NCBI GenBank assembly: GCA_041163745.1 | Contig: JBEAQU010000048.1 | Location: 92,122 to 156,121, forward strand | Reading direction: 5' to 3' | DNA length: 64,000 nucleotides | Origin: UBA6168 sp041163745 | GTDB taxonomy: Bacteria > Bacteroidota > Bacteroidia > Chitinophagales > Saprospiraceae | The notes under the pieces: model-generated | Seen by the model: only the letters and a program-made list of their open reading frames with translations | What the model was told of the DNA's origin: nothing | Database searches by the model: none | Part shown: positions 26,658 to 35,262 of the stretch, one piece after another | Numbering within the stretch: position 1 is the first letter of the stretch | How the letters are laid out: each line of letters begins with the position of its first letter | Translations under genes and position numbers: made by a program

Positions 26658-27084
26658 AAAAAACGGCGGCCGGTGGCGGTGGACGGACCGGCAGACGCGA
26701 TGGCTCGGAGCGGCCTTGGCGCTGAGTGCCGGCCTGGCATATCTCCGATGGGGAGATGGCAGCCAATCGGCAATTTTGTTCGAGATGGAACGCACGGTAT
26801 TGTCGAAACTATGGAAAGCCCCTTCGTCCGTGCTGCATCCGTTTGTCCTTCTCCCATTATCGGGGCAATTGATGCTGATAGGGAATACGTTTCTTTCCCG
26901 GCCCCGACCCGGCATCCTGCTTGTCGGTCTGGCTTTGTTGGGAAGCCTGGTTGCATTCGTTTTCCTGATCGGAATGATGGGCAAAGACCTGGTTGTGGCG
27001 GGCTCCTGCCTGCCTTTCCTCGTGCTTGCAGGCGCCACGCTGCGCCTGGGCCGCAGGCAATGCCGCGCCTTGGAGAACAGCTGA
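26644..27084 (+). CDS. Small integral membrane protein
   Basis: 146 residues with a charged N-terminus and three to four hydrophobic segments (~20-38 LGAALALSAGLAYL, ~68-84 HPFVLLPLSGQLMLI, ~93-115 GILLVGLALLGSLVAFVFLIGM, ~118-134). I do not recognise the family, but the layout fits a small conserved membrane protein of Bacteroidota. Its ATG lies 14 bases inside the end of the MBL-fold gene, so the two are probably co-translated. Function unknown. Confidence 0.7.
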   Translation: MNWSEKNGGRWRWTDRQTRWLGAALALSAGLAYLRWGDGSQSAILFEMERTVLSKLWKAPSSVLHPFVLLPLSGQLMLIGNTFLSRPRPGILLVGLALLGSLVAFVFLIGMMGKDLVVAGSCLPFLVLAGATLRLGRRQCRALENS

Positions 27085-27302
27085 ATCATCCTCGCAAGGC
27101 TTACGCTTAAAACATCCGCCTCCCATTGGTATCGGCGGAAAAATATCCGCTCATTCCGGCCGGATGTAACAAAAGTCATTTTCAGAAAAATTAGAACATC
27201 CCACCTTTACGGAAAGGATTCATCCTTGGAAAGACTCCATCCGGGCAATGCGACGGAATTATCCGGTGAGGGTATCCGTTCACCAGTTCAAACAACGACA
27301 TC

Positions 27303-27506
27303 ATGACAAAAAACATGGGAAGCGTGGACCGCAGCATCCGGGTCATGCTCGCTGTCGTCCTGGGCAGCTTGTATTTCACTGGCATGATTTCCGGAACCAC
27401 CGCCGTCGTCCTGCTGGTGTTGGCGGGTGTATTTGTCCTGACCAGCCTACTCGGTTTTTGCCCCTTGTACCTACCCTTCGGCATCCGGACCCGTCGGCGG
27501 GACTGA
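27303..27506 (+). CDS. DUF2892 membrane protein
   Basis: 67-residue membrane protein with the DUF2892 signature: MTKNMGSVDRSIRVMLA at the N-terminus, two hydrophobic helices (~13-32 and ~34-53), and the terminal GFCPLYLPFGI motif. The family (related to the membrane part of YgaP-type rhodaneses) is common near sulfur or redox genes, but its function is unsettled. It is followed by a second small membrane protein 156 bases downstream. Confidence 0.88.
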   Translation: MTKNMGSVDRSIRVMLAVVLGSLYFTGMISGTTAVVLLVLAGVFVLTSLLGFCPLYLPFGIRTRRRD

Positions 27507-27662
27507 CCGACCGGTTACAGGATGGGGGACAAACGAAACGACCGATTGTGTCGCCGTTCCGGTGACTAGCCGGTCGTCCCAGCACAAACCGGAGCGACTG
27601 CCTGGAGCCCGACAGCGACCGGAAGCGCCATGGGTGCGCATCATCAGCCAAACAAATAGAAA

Positions 27663-27902
27663 ATGAAAGAAAGAATATTGACAGGATGGACCTACACGCG
27701 GGTGATTTACCTGCTGTTGGGCATGTTGATTACCGTACAGTCCGCCATGGACCGGCAGTGGGTCGGTGTGGCGTTCGGGCTGTATTTCTCCTCGATGGGA
27801 TTGTTCGCCTTCGGGTGTGCGGCCGGGAACTGCGTGGGCGGCAGTTGCCGGACGGATGACCGTCGTCCGGTCGAATCGCAAGGGTCGGTTCCCAAGGCAT
27901 GA
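27663..27902 (+). CDS. Small membrane protein with Cys-containing tail
   Basis: 79-residue protein with two membrane helices (~10-28 TRVIYLLLGMLITVQSAM, ~33-52 VGVAFGLYFSSMGLFAFGC) and a cysteine-rich exit (FGCAAGNCVGGSC). It matches a small conserved family I know from Bacteroidota that often accompanies DUF2892 proteins. The three clustered cysteines could bind metal or form a redox site; this is inference. A hairpin follows before the convergent GH16 gene. Confidence 0.72.
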   Translation: MKERILTGWTYTRVIYLLLGMLITVQSAMDRQWVGVAFGLYFSSMGLFAFGCAAGNCVGGSCRTDDRRPVESQGSVPKA

Positions 27903-27953
27903 GGATGATCGGGAGCGGGTGCCTTTCCTTATGAACCGCGATGGTTTGAATCG

Positions 27954-27980
27954 GAAGTACGGCAACGTGTGCCGTACTTC
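27954..27980. terminator. 11-bp stem-loop between convergent genes
   Basis: GAAGTACGGCA (27954-27964) pairs perfectly with TGCCGTACTTC (27970-27980) around loop ACGTG. It sits between the convergent small-membrane-protein gene and the last gene of the beta-glucan PUL, so it may end transcripts from both sides. No T-run on either side. Confidence 0.5.
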
Positions 27981-28053
27981 AGGAGATTCCTGCTGTGAGG
28001 AAGATGCAATTGTGCCGAGCAGGAAGGGTGTTCCATTGTCGTGGCGCCGAGGA

Positions 28054-29232
28054 TCACTGCTGTTGGAATACCCGCACATAATCCACCCACATACGTTGGG
28101 GGAACACCGTGGACGCGTCCGGGTATCCGGGCCAGTTGCCACCGACGGCGATGTTGAACAGCAGGAAGTACGGGTGGTGGAATTCCGACAAGGAGGCCGG
28201 TGTGATGTCGACGGCATTGTAGGGGACATCATCCAATAGCCAGCGGATTTGTTTGTCATCCCAGATGATGGAGAAGACGTGGTATTGGTCTGCGAAAGTA
28301 CCGGACGGAAGAGAGACGGAATTACCGAAGCTGGCGTGGCCGTTGTCGTCCCAATGGACGGTGCCGTGCAGTTTCGCCGGTTCGCTGCCGATGATTTCCA
28401 TGATGTCGATTTCGCCGCATTTCGGCCAACCGATGGTGCCGATGTTATGGCCGAGCATCCAGAGCGCGGGCCAGATGCCCTGGCCGAGCGGTAGCTTGGC
28501 GCGGATGTCGATCCTGCCATATTGGAATTCCTGCAGGCCTTCGGTCTTCATCCGGGCGGAGGTGTAATTTGCCCCGCCGAAATTTTCCTTTCGGGCTTCG
28601 ATGACCAGTTTTCCATCCGACAGGAACGCGTTTTCCGGCCGGTCCGTGTAGTATTGCCATTCGTTGTTTCCCCAGCCGCTGTTGCCGATATCATACGTCC
28701 AGTTGGCCGGATCGATGGCATCTCCGTCGAATTCATCCTGCCAGACCATGGAATAACCGGCATAGCTGCCCGGGGTGATGTAGCCTTCGTCACCGCCGGG
28801 GAGAAAGGTGTCGTCATTGCGGATGGTTCCCCTGGCGGAGGCGGTCAGGAGCTGGGCGCCTTGCGGATTGGAGAGGAGCACATCGAACTCCTCGTCCCCT
28901 TCCTTGAGGGTATCCGCCAGGACATCGACCTGGATGACACGTTCCAGGACGCCGGGTTCGAACACCAGGGTGCCGGCGGCAGGCAGGTAATCCTCCCCGG
29001 CGATCGCCGAGCCATCGCGGGTGGTGTAGTCGACCTGTACCGTGCTGATGCCTGGTTTTGCCAGGACCGCCTTGAATTCGAAAGTGCCGGGGCTGCTGTC
29101 CCCCTCGAACTTACTGACCCCGCTCAGGGAGATGTCCGGAAGGACCGGCATGTCATCCCCGCCGTTCTTGTTGCCACAGGAGGCGAATGCGGAAAGGGAT
29201 ACGAGGAGGAGGGAACGGAAGAAGTGTATCAT
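28054..29232 (-). CDS. GH16 endo-beta-glucanase lipoprotein (laminarinase type)
   Basis: 392-residue surface lipoprotein hydrolysing internal beta-1,3 (or mixed-linkage) glucan bonds. Lipobox FASC with lipidation at C19. Residues ~35-140 are a Calx-beta domain (VQVDYTTRDGSAIAGEDYLPAAGT, then a RNDD end). The GH16 jelly roll follows, with the catalytic signature GEIDIME: nucleophile E274, assisting D276, acid/base E279. WPALWMLG and the WDDKQIRWLLDD segment also fit laminarinases. Last gene of a leftward run with SusC, SusD and a PKD lipoprotein, which makes laminarin or a similar glucan the likely target. ATG 29232 gives a normal lipoprotein signal; the longer frame does not. Confidence 0.9.
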   Translation of the reverse strand: MIHFFRSLLLVSLSAFASCGNKNGGDDMPVLPDISLSGVSKFEGDSSPGTFEFKAVLAKPGISTVQVDYTTRDGSAIAGEDYLPAAGTLVFEPGVLERVIQVDVLADTLKEGDEEFDVLLSNPQGAQLLTASARGTIRNDDTFLPGGDEGYITPGSYAGYSMVWQDEFDGDAIDPANWTYDIGNSGWGNNEWQYYTDRPENAFLSDGKLVIEARKENFGGANYTSARMKTEGLQEFQYGRIDIRAKLPLGQGIWPALWMLGHNIGTIGWPKCGEIDIMEIIGSEPAKLHGTVHWDDNGHASFGNSVSLPSGTFADQYHVFSIIWDDKQIRWLLDDVPYNAVDITPASLSEFHHPYFLLFNIAVGGNWPGYPDASTVFPQRMWVDYVRVFQQQ

Positions 29233-29383
29233 GCTGATGCGTTTTGAATGCCGACGGCACACGTACGGAGACCGGAGGGATTCTGTCTCCCGCATGATCC
29301 GAAGGCAGGTAAAGATAAGCGATTGCCGCAGGCAGGCGGTAGCGACATTGGCTGCCAGCGCGCAATACCATCGCGTACACCGA

Positions 29384-30259
29384 TTACTGTGCCAGGAGGG
29401 TGAACCGCCAGATGCCGGGGCCGAAGTTCACGCTCAGCTCGAGCAGGTCGCCGGCAGGACCGGACTGCATCCCGGTGATGTCATACGTCACCCCGGACTG
29501 CGGTTGGTTGACTTCCGAACCGTTGGCCACCTTCGGCAGGCCGATGTAGGCGCCCAACCCGGACAGGGCGAGTTTGGGCGGGCTGCCCGGCAGCAAGGTG
29601 AAGGCATGGGTGCCGCCCCCCCAAGCGGCTTGAGAAGCGGACAACTGCGAAGTCTGGATACATTCGAAATTGAAACCCATGTAATCCTCTCCCCACATAT
29701 CCCCTTTCGGGTCATAGGTCATGGAGCCGTCGGGGGAGAAGGTCCATTCGTCGTCGAAGGCACAGAAGCGCAGGTCCACATCCGAGTCTTGGTTGGCCCA
29801 CCAAGTCTGGCTGGCGTCGGCGGGTCCCACCCACAGGGCGCCGGCGGCGGGATTCAGCTTCCAAGTCTTGGAAGAGCAGGCGGTCAGGAACTCCATGACC
29901 GGGTCCGTTGCGCAATCGTAGGGAGCGTCCTCCGGTACGACGAGGGTCTGGACGGCCGAGGCGGAGCCCCCCCGGGCGAAGGCGGTCAGGCGGATGTCAT
30001 AAGTCCCCTTGAGCGGAAAATATACCAGTACCGGATCGCCTTCGGCGCTGCGGCCGTCGAAGGTCCAGTTGTGCTGGAAGGTGCCCGGGGTCGTGTTGCG
30101 GAGCACGTAAGTATTGGGTTCGCCGGAGGGATCCATGGTGAAGGAGACGATGTCCGGCGGCAATCCGATATCCGGTTTGTCGTCCTGTTGCGGGTTGCAG
30201 GCAGAGAGTAGCAGGAAGGACAGCAGCAGGGAAGGAAGTATGTTTTTCATATTTTTCAT
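29384..30259 (-). CDS. PKD-domain surface glycan-binding lipoprotein
   Basis: 291-residue lipoprotein, lipobox LLLSAC. Residues ~35-105 form a PKD-like Ig domain (NTYVLRNTTPGTFQHNWTFDG, KGTYDIRLTAFARGG). The remainder (~125-291) is beta-rich with repeated tryptophans (SSKTWKLNPAAGALWVGPA, WWANQDSD, DEWTFSPDGSMTYD), typical of surface glycan-binding proteins (SusE-position) of beta-glucan PULs. It sits between SusD and GH16 genes, as such proteins usually do. An ATG at 30304 overlaps the susD-like stop, but ATG 30259 (or 30250) gives a compact lipoprotein signal and is preferred. Confidence 0.82.
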   Translation of the reverse strand: MKNMKNILPSLLLSFLLLSACNPQQDDKPDIGLPPDIVSFTMDPSGEPNTYVLRNTTPGTFQHNWTFDGRSAEGDPVLVYFPLKGTYDIRLTAFARGGSASAVQTLVVPEDAPYDCATDPVMEFLTACSSKTWKLNPAAGALWVGPADASQTWWANQDSDVDLRFCAFDDEWTFSPDGSMTYDPKGDMWGEDYMGFNFECIQTSQLSASQAAWGGGTHAFTLLPGSPPKLALSGLGAYIGLPKVANGSEVNQPQSGVTYDITGMQSGPAGDLLELSVNFGPGIWRFTLLAQ

Positions 30260-30303
30260 GATTCCAGGATTAGGCAAACTGGTTCGTCGAGCAATATTTT
30301 CCA

Positions 30304-31839
30304 TCAGTAACCATCGTTCTGGCGGAGAGCTCCCCGGGAAAGCTCTATCTCCTGTTGCGGGATGGGCAGGCGTTCATGGACCCCTGGCTGGAACCCGGGC
30401 AAGGCAGCTGCCGCCTGACCGGTGCGGACCAAGTCCCAGAAGCGGTGGCCCTCCGTGGCCAGTTCCAGTCGGCGTTCGCGGTGGATGGCATTGAGCAGGG
30501 CCGGACCGGAGACATTACCGGCATAGGGCTGCAAGCCGGCGCGGGTTCGGACCCTGTTCAGGTATTGGCGGGCGGACGCTTCGTCTCCCCCACCCCGGAC
30601 CAGGCATTCCGCGGCCAGGAGGAGGACGTCCGCGAACCGGATCGCCCGGATGTTGGTGCCCCATGCAAGGGCCGCTTCGCCGTCCGTGGCCCTTTCCGAC
30701 GCCAGGGGTGCGTATTTCCGGACGAAGAAGTCCGTATTTTGGAAACCGGCCGTGTAGGTAGCACCGGTCTGGGTCTTCAATTGGTTACCGTCGATGACGG
30801 TACCGGTCAGGCGGGGGTCACCCTGCATGAAGGCGACCAGGTCCGGGGAAACTGGACAGAAGCTCCATCCCGGTGCGAACAAGGGGCCGGCATAATCCCG
30901 CATCCCGAAAAACTGTACGTTGTAATTGCCTTCGGTCGCATTGTTGACCGGGCCGGATAGGAAGCAACAGCCGTAATCGCCAGGGCGGTTGGCGGCGTAT
31001 TGGATTTCGAAGACCGACTCCGGTCCGAATTCATTTTCCTTCTTGAAGACATCCTCGAATTCCGGCATCAGAAAATAGAGGCCGCTGTTGATGACAGCTT
31101 CCAGGTGGCTGGCAGCCTCCAACATTCGGCCATCGTCATTCCGGAAAAGGATGACTTTTCCGAGCAGGGCCTGGGCGGCACCTTTGGTCGCGCGGCCGAG
31201 TTCGGCCGGCGGCACGGTTTCCGGAAGGAAAGGGCTGGCGACCGCATCGGAGAGGTCTCTTTCGATGAAATCGTACACTTCACCCGGGGAAGCCTGACGA
31301 ACGCTGAAGATGTCATCGGCGCCGAGTGGTTCCTCCAGGATAGGGACGAAGCCGAAGAGCCGTACCAGGTCGAAATAAAACCAGGCGCGCAGGAAGCGCA
31401 GTTCGGCGGCCGTCCTTCCGTAGAAGGTGGCACTCAGGTCGGGTACCGTTTCCAACTTCTGGAGCAGCAGGTTCGTACGGTAAATACCGGCGAAATACTT
31501 TCGCCAAAGGCCCCTTTGCGGGCCGTCCAGGGGTGTCACGGAGAAATTGTCCCAAGCCACCCAGGCAGGTTGGTCCGAAGCATCGCTGCCGCCGGCGAAG
31601 CAATCGTCGCCAGCCGCATTGAGCAGGCCCAGCAGCATGGTCCATCCGTCCGTACCCTCCCAGCCGAGGACATCATAGACGGCCACCAGGCCCTGGAACA
31701 ATTCGGATTCGTTGCGATAGAAGTTGGATTCCAGGTCTGTGCCGCGCGGTGTCAGTTCCAGGAAATCCTTGCCACAGGAGGCTGGCAGCAAGCCCAGGAC
31801 AAGCAGGAGGATATGGGGAGCGAAGCGGAATCGGAGCAT
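30304..31839 (-). CDS. SusD/RagB family surface glycan-binding lipoprotein
   Basis: 511-residue SusD-like lipoprotein that caps the SusC channel and captures glycan. Lipobox LLPASC; after it the typical FLELTPRGT...NFYRNESELFQGLVAVYD opening. TPR-like helices follow (FYGRTAAELRFLRAWFYFDLVRLFGFVPIL), and the C-terminal family signature IRFADVLLLAAECLVR...YLNRVRTRAGL...ERRLELATEGHRFWDLVRTG is complete. It lies 52 bases downstream of the SusC gene, in the usual order. Given the GH16 and PKD neighbours the ligand is probably a beta-glucan. Confidence 0.95.
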   Translation of the reverse strand: MLRFRFAPHILLLVLGLLPASCGKDFLELTPRGTDLESNFYRNESELFQGLVAVYDVLGWEGTDGWTMLLGLLNAAGDDCFAGGSDASDQPAWVAWDNFSVTPLDGPQRGLWRKYFAGIYRTNLLLQKLETVPDLSATFYGRTAAELRFLRAWFYFDLVRLFGFVPILEEPLGADDIFSVRQASPGEVYDFIERDLSDAVASPFLPETVPPAELGRATKGAAQALLGKVILFRNDDGRMLEAASHLEAVINSGLYFLMPEFEDVFKKENEFGPESVFEIQYAANRPGDYGCCFLSGPVNNATEGNYNVQFFGMRDYAGPLFAPGWSFCPVSPDLVAFMQGDPRLTGTVIDGNQLKTQTGATYTAGFQNTDFFVRKYAPLASERATDGEAALAWGTNIRAIRFADVLLLAAECLVRGGGDEASARQYLNRVRTRAGLQPYAGNVSGPALLNAIHRERRLELATEGHRFWDLVRTGQAAAALPGFQPGVHERLPIPQQEIELSRGALRQNDGY

Positions 31840-31891
31840 AGGACGTCAGGTTATGGGATTGTCCGTACCCGGCCGGGCACGGACAATCCGG

Positions 31892-34800
31892 TTATTTTCC
31901 GAAAGAGACATTCAAACCGAACAGATAGAACCTGGGTTGGGGATAGATACCGCGGTCCACACCGGCGCCGGCGCCGATTTCCGGGTCGAAGCCCTTGTAG
32001 CGGGTCAAGGTCAGCAGGTTGTTTGCGGATACATAGACCCGGGCGCGGGACATACCGGCCCTCGCGGCGGTCTCTTTGGAGAGGTTGTACCCCAGTTGAA
32101 GGGTCTTGATCCGGAAGAAATCGCCCGGCTGGACCCAAAAGTCGGAGCTTCGGGTAAGGTTTTGATTGCCGGAGGAGGGATCGCCGTCGTTGAGATTGAG
32201 CCGGGGGAAGAAGACGGAAGTCCCTTCACCGGTCCAGCGGTTGAGCGCATCGGCGGTGAAGTTCGCCTTGGGCAGGTCGAAGCGGCGGGTGGCGTTGTAC
32301 ACTTCGTTGCCGGCCACCCCTTGTCCGAAGAGCATCAGGTCCCATCCCCCGTACCGGAGGGACAGGTTTACGCCATAGGTCCAGTTGGGGGTCGGGTCAC
32401 CGATGACGGTGCGGTCATCCGCATCGATGCGGCCATCGCCGTTGACATCCACGAAGCGGATGTCGCCGGGGCGGGCGTTCGGTTGGAGCGCCTGGCCGTC
32501 CGCGTTGGTATGGGCGGCTACCGCCGCTTCGTTTTGGAAGAGGCCGTCGGTGCGGAAGCCGTAGAGCGACTCGTAGGCATAGCCTTCGAGCGTCCGGGTC
32601 AGTTCGATGCCTTGGGGTCCGAACCGTTGGAGACCGGGCAGGAAGGTCTTGTCCTCCCCCAGGTCGAGGATGGTATTGCGGACATAGGACAGGTTTCCGG
32701 CGATATTGGCTTCCCAGCGGTTGCCGAGGCGGGGGGTGTATCGGATCTCCATTTCCAAACCCTTGTTTTCGAGGCTGGCGATATTGCCGATGGGGCCGGC
32801 GTTGCCCACGTAGGCAGGCACCTCCACCCCGAGGAGCATCCCGGTGGTCTGTTTGTTGAAATAATCCACGGTCAGTTCCACCGACTTGAACAACTTGGCA
32901 TCGAAGCCGATATCGATTTGGGAGGTTTCCTCCCAGCGGAGGTCGGGGTTTGCGATGGCATTGGGGCTGACCCCGTTGACCAGTTCGTCGGACAAGCCGA
33001 AGGTATAGCTGCGGCCGCCGCCGACGGTGGATACATAGCGGAAATCCCCGATGCGGTCGCTGCCGTTTACTCCGAAGGAGCCGCGGAACTTGAGGAAGTT
33101 GACCACCTCGTTGCGGGGGAAGAACGATTCCTCCGTCAGCACCCAACCGAGCGAGAGAGAGGGAAAAAGTCCGTATTTGTTGTTTGCCCCGAAGCGGGAG
33201 GAGCCGTCCACACGCAGGAGTGCCGTGACGAGATAGCGGGCGTCGAAATTGTAATTCAGCCGACCGAAGTAGCTTGACAGGGTGTTCTGGTATTCGTATC
33301 CGAAGAACGTCTGGCTGGCGGGGTCCGTCGCATAAAGGAGGGAGGCGTCCTCCAGGCGGGAGACGGGGACCCCGAAGACGTTGCCGGCCTGGTATTGTCC
33401 GGTCGATTTCTTGGCGGTGGTGCCGGCGAGGAGGGTCAGGTGGTGGCGTTTCCTTTGCAGGTCGTAGGTGAGGGTGTTTTCCCAATTCCAGACCAATCCG
33501 CGGCCGAATCCGCGGTTGTAGGCGGTGGTCAGTGCCAGGTTGGTGGCATTGAGGTAGTGTTCCGGGGTGAAGCCTTCCCCGCCGAAAAATGCGAGGTCGG
33601 CGCCGATGGTGGAGCGGAAGCGGAGGCCTTGGAGGATATCCCATTCCGCGAAGACCGATCCGACGAACTTGTCGGAATATCCTTGGTTCTGGAGCACTTC
33701 CAGGGCGGCGACGGGGTTGAGGATTTCGGAGGTGATGATATCCGATATGCCGTAGACCTGGCCTTGGCTGTTGCGGACCAGGCGGTCGGCGTTGTTGGCG
33801 TAGCGTGGTTCGGACAGGACCGCGGGATCATCCTCGAACAGCGGTGTGACCGGATCGAGATTGATGGCCCGGCCGAGCGGAGAGCCGAACTCCGTATTTT
33901 CAGCCAGGGAGCTGGCCAGGACGCGGGTGTAGCCGAAGTTGTTGCCGATGCGGAGTTTGGGGAAGAGGGTATGGGTGGCGTTGAGTCGGGTGGTGAATCG
34001 TTTCCAATAACTGTCGCTCCCGTTCCCGACGATGCCTTCCTGGGAAAAATAACCGAAAGCCAGGTAGTAGGTGGAACGATCGTTACCGGCGGCGATGGAC
34101 AGCTCGTGGTTCTGCATGGGGGCGTTTCGATTGAAGACGGCGTCCTGCCAATCGGTCCCTTCCCCCAATGCGACGGGGTTGTCGAACGGCAGGGCTTGGC
34201 CTGCGGCGGCGGCGGCTTCGTTCATCAGGGTGGCATATTCCCTGGCATTGAGCAGGGTGAGCTTTCGCCAGGGATTCTGTGCGCCGTAGTAGCCGCTGTA
34301 ATTCACTTCCATGGAGCCTTTGCGACCCTGGCGGGTGGTGACGATGATGACGCCGTTCGCAGCCCGGGCGCCGTAGATGGCGGCCGAGGCGGCATCCTTG
34401 AGCACCTCGACGGATTCGATGTCGCTTTGATTGAGGTATTCGATACCACCCTCGATGGGTACGCCGTCGACGACGTAGAGCGGATTGGCGTCACCGATGG
34501 TCGTTGTACCCCGTATGCGGACGGTCGCCCCTGCCCCGGGCTGGCCGGAGGCGGAGGTGACCCGGACGCCGGATGTACGGCCCTGGAGAGATTGCTCCAG
34601 GCGGGTGACCGGCATGTCCCGCAGGTCTTCCGCCTTCACCTTGGAAATCGCACCGGTCACGACGCTTTTTTTCTGGACACCATATCCGACCACCACGACC
34701 TCGTCCAGGAGGCGGGACTGGCTGGACAGGGAGATGTCGATGAAGGAACGGCCTTCGACTGGAATTTCCAGTTCCTCGTAGCCGGTGTAGCTGACGACGA

Positions 34801-35008
34801 GCACCGCCTGCGGGTCATCCAGCAGCAGTTCGAACCCCCCGTCCAGGTCCGTGACCGTTCCGGAATCGGTTCCTTTGACTGCGATGGTAGCTCCGATGAG
34901 CGTTTCCTTACCGGCGGCATCCGAGACCACACCGGTCAGCCGGTGTTGGGCGAAGGTGATACCTGTCCACAAGAAGAAAACGGATAGGGCAATCAGGCGA
35001 TTTGACAT
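31892..35008 (-). CDS. SusC/RagA family TonB-dependent glycan transporter
   Basis: 1038-residue outer-membrane TonB-dependent transporter. Signal peptide ~1-20. N-terminal carboxypeptidase-like domain (~22-95, LTGVVSDAAGKETLIGATI), then TonB-box-like LLDEVVVVGYGVQKK. The plug follows with GVRVTSASGQPGAGATVRIRG and the SusC signature DIESVEVLKDAASAAIYGARAANGVIIV; the rest is the barrel, ending with aromatic LNVSFGK. ATG 35008 gives the signal peptide; the frame runs upstream to 35089 without support. A 14-bp GC hairpin lies between this gene and the upstream surface-protein gene. Confidence 0.95.
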   Translation of the reverse strand: MSNRLIALSVFFLWTGITFAQHRLTGVVSDAAGKETLIGATIAVKGTDSGTVTDLDGGFELLLDDPQAVLVVSYTGYEELEIPVEGRSFIDISLSSQSRLLDEVVVVGYGVQKKSVVTGAISKVKAEDLRDMPVTRLEQSLQGRTSGVRVTSASGQPGAGATVRIRGTTTIGDANPLYVVDGVPIEGGIEYLNQSDIESVEVLKDAASAAIYGARAANGVIIVTTRQGRKGSMEVNYSGYYGAQNPWRKLTLLNAREYATLMNEAAAAAGQALPFDNPVALGEGTDWQDAVFNRNAPMQNHELSIAAGNDRSTYYLAFGYFSQEGIVGNGSDSYWKRFTTRLNATHTLFPKLRIGNNFGYTRVLASSLAENTEFGSPLGRAINLDPVTPLFEDDPAVLSEPRYANNADRLVRNSQGQVYGISDIITSEILNPVAALEVLQNQGYSDKFVGSVFAEWDILQGLRFRSTIGADLAFFGGEGFTPEHYLNATNLALTTAYNRGFGRGLVWNWENTLTYDLQRKRHHLTLLAGTTAKKSTGQYQAGNVFGVPVSRLEDASLLYATDPASQTFFGYEYQNTLSSYFGRLNYNFDARYLVTALLRVDGSSRFGANNKYGLFPSLSLGWVLTEESFFPRNEVVNFLKFRGSFGVNGSDRIGDFRYVSTVGGGRSYTFGLSDELVNGVSPNAIANPDLRWEETSQIDIGFDAKLFKSVELTVDYFNKQTTGMLLGVEVPAYVGNAGPIGNIASLENKGLEMEIRYTPRLGNRWEANIAGNLSYVRNTILDLGEDKTFLPGLQRFGPQGIELTRTLEGYAYESLYGFRTDGLFQNEAAVAAHTNADGQALQPNARPGDIRFVDVNGDGRIDADDRTVIGDPTPNWTYGVNLSLRYGGWDLMLFGQGVAGNEVYNATRRFDLPKANFTADALNRWTGEGTSVFFPRLNLNDGDPSSGNQNLTRSSDFWVQPGDFFRIKTLQLGYNLSKETAARAGMSRARVYVSANNLLTLTRYKGFDPEIGAGAGVDRGIYPQPRFYLFGLNVSFGK

Positions 35009-35262
35009 GTCGGAAAATGAATTTGCGGGTTTTGGTGGACCAGGCTCCCTAGTCGGAACCGATACCGAGTAGGCCGGGCGGGCGGCCACCTGCTCTCAAA
35101 CCGGGCGCGGTGCCGACCCGGTGACTGGAAAGGGCGCCGACCCGGCGGAGTCTCCACCGCCGGGTCGGCGTCCCTTGCCCGTCGGCTGCCCGGGGCGTTC
35201 GGTCGCGGGAATACCGGGACCTGCGCGCGCCGGGCAGCAGGGAAGGTATGATGCTGGGCGGC
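35009..35262 (-). other. Leader region of susC-like gene
   Basis: 254 bases between the T9SS surface-protein gene and susC. It holds no gene but contains a long GC-rich stem-loop, annotated separately. Transcripts of the susC gene either read through it from 37.3 kb or start downstream of it; I see no clear TAnnTTTG element here. Confidence 0.4.
35135..35170 (-). terminator. 14-bp GC-rich stem-loop between PUL genes
   Basis: CGCCGACCCGGCGG (35135-35148) and CCGCCGGGTCGGCG (35157-35170) pair without mismatch around an 8-base loop. On the minus strand it follows the surface-protein gene by 92 bases and precedes the susC ATG by 126 bases. Position and stability suggest termination or attenuation between the two genes; the weak following tract (CCCTTTCC) suggests partial read-through. 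Confidence 0.6.

Noticed and set aside
33395..34987. 530-codon plus-strand frame inside the SusC gene
   Set aside because: No recognisable domain, composition dominated by G, E and V; the minus strand encodes plug and barrel motifs of SusC.
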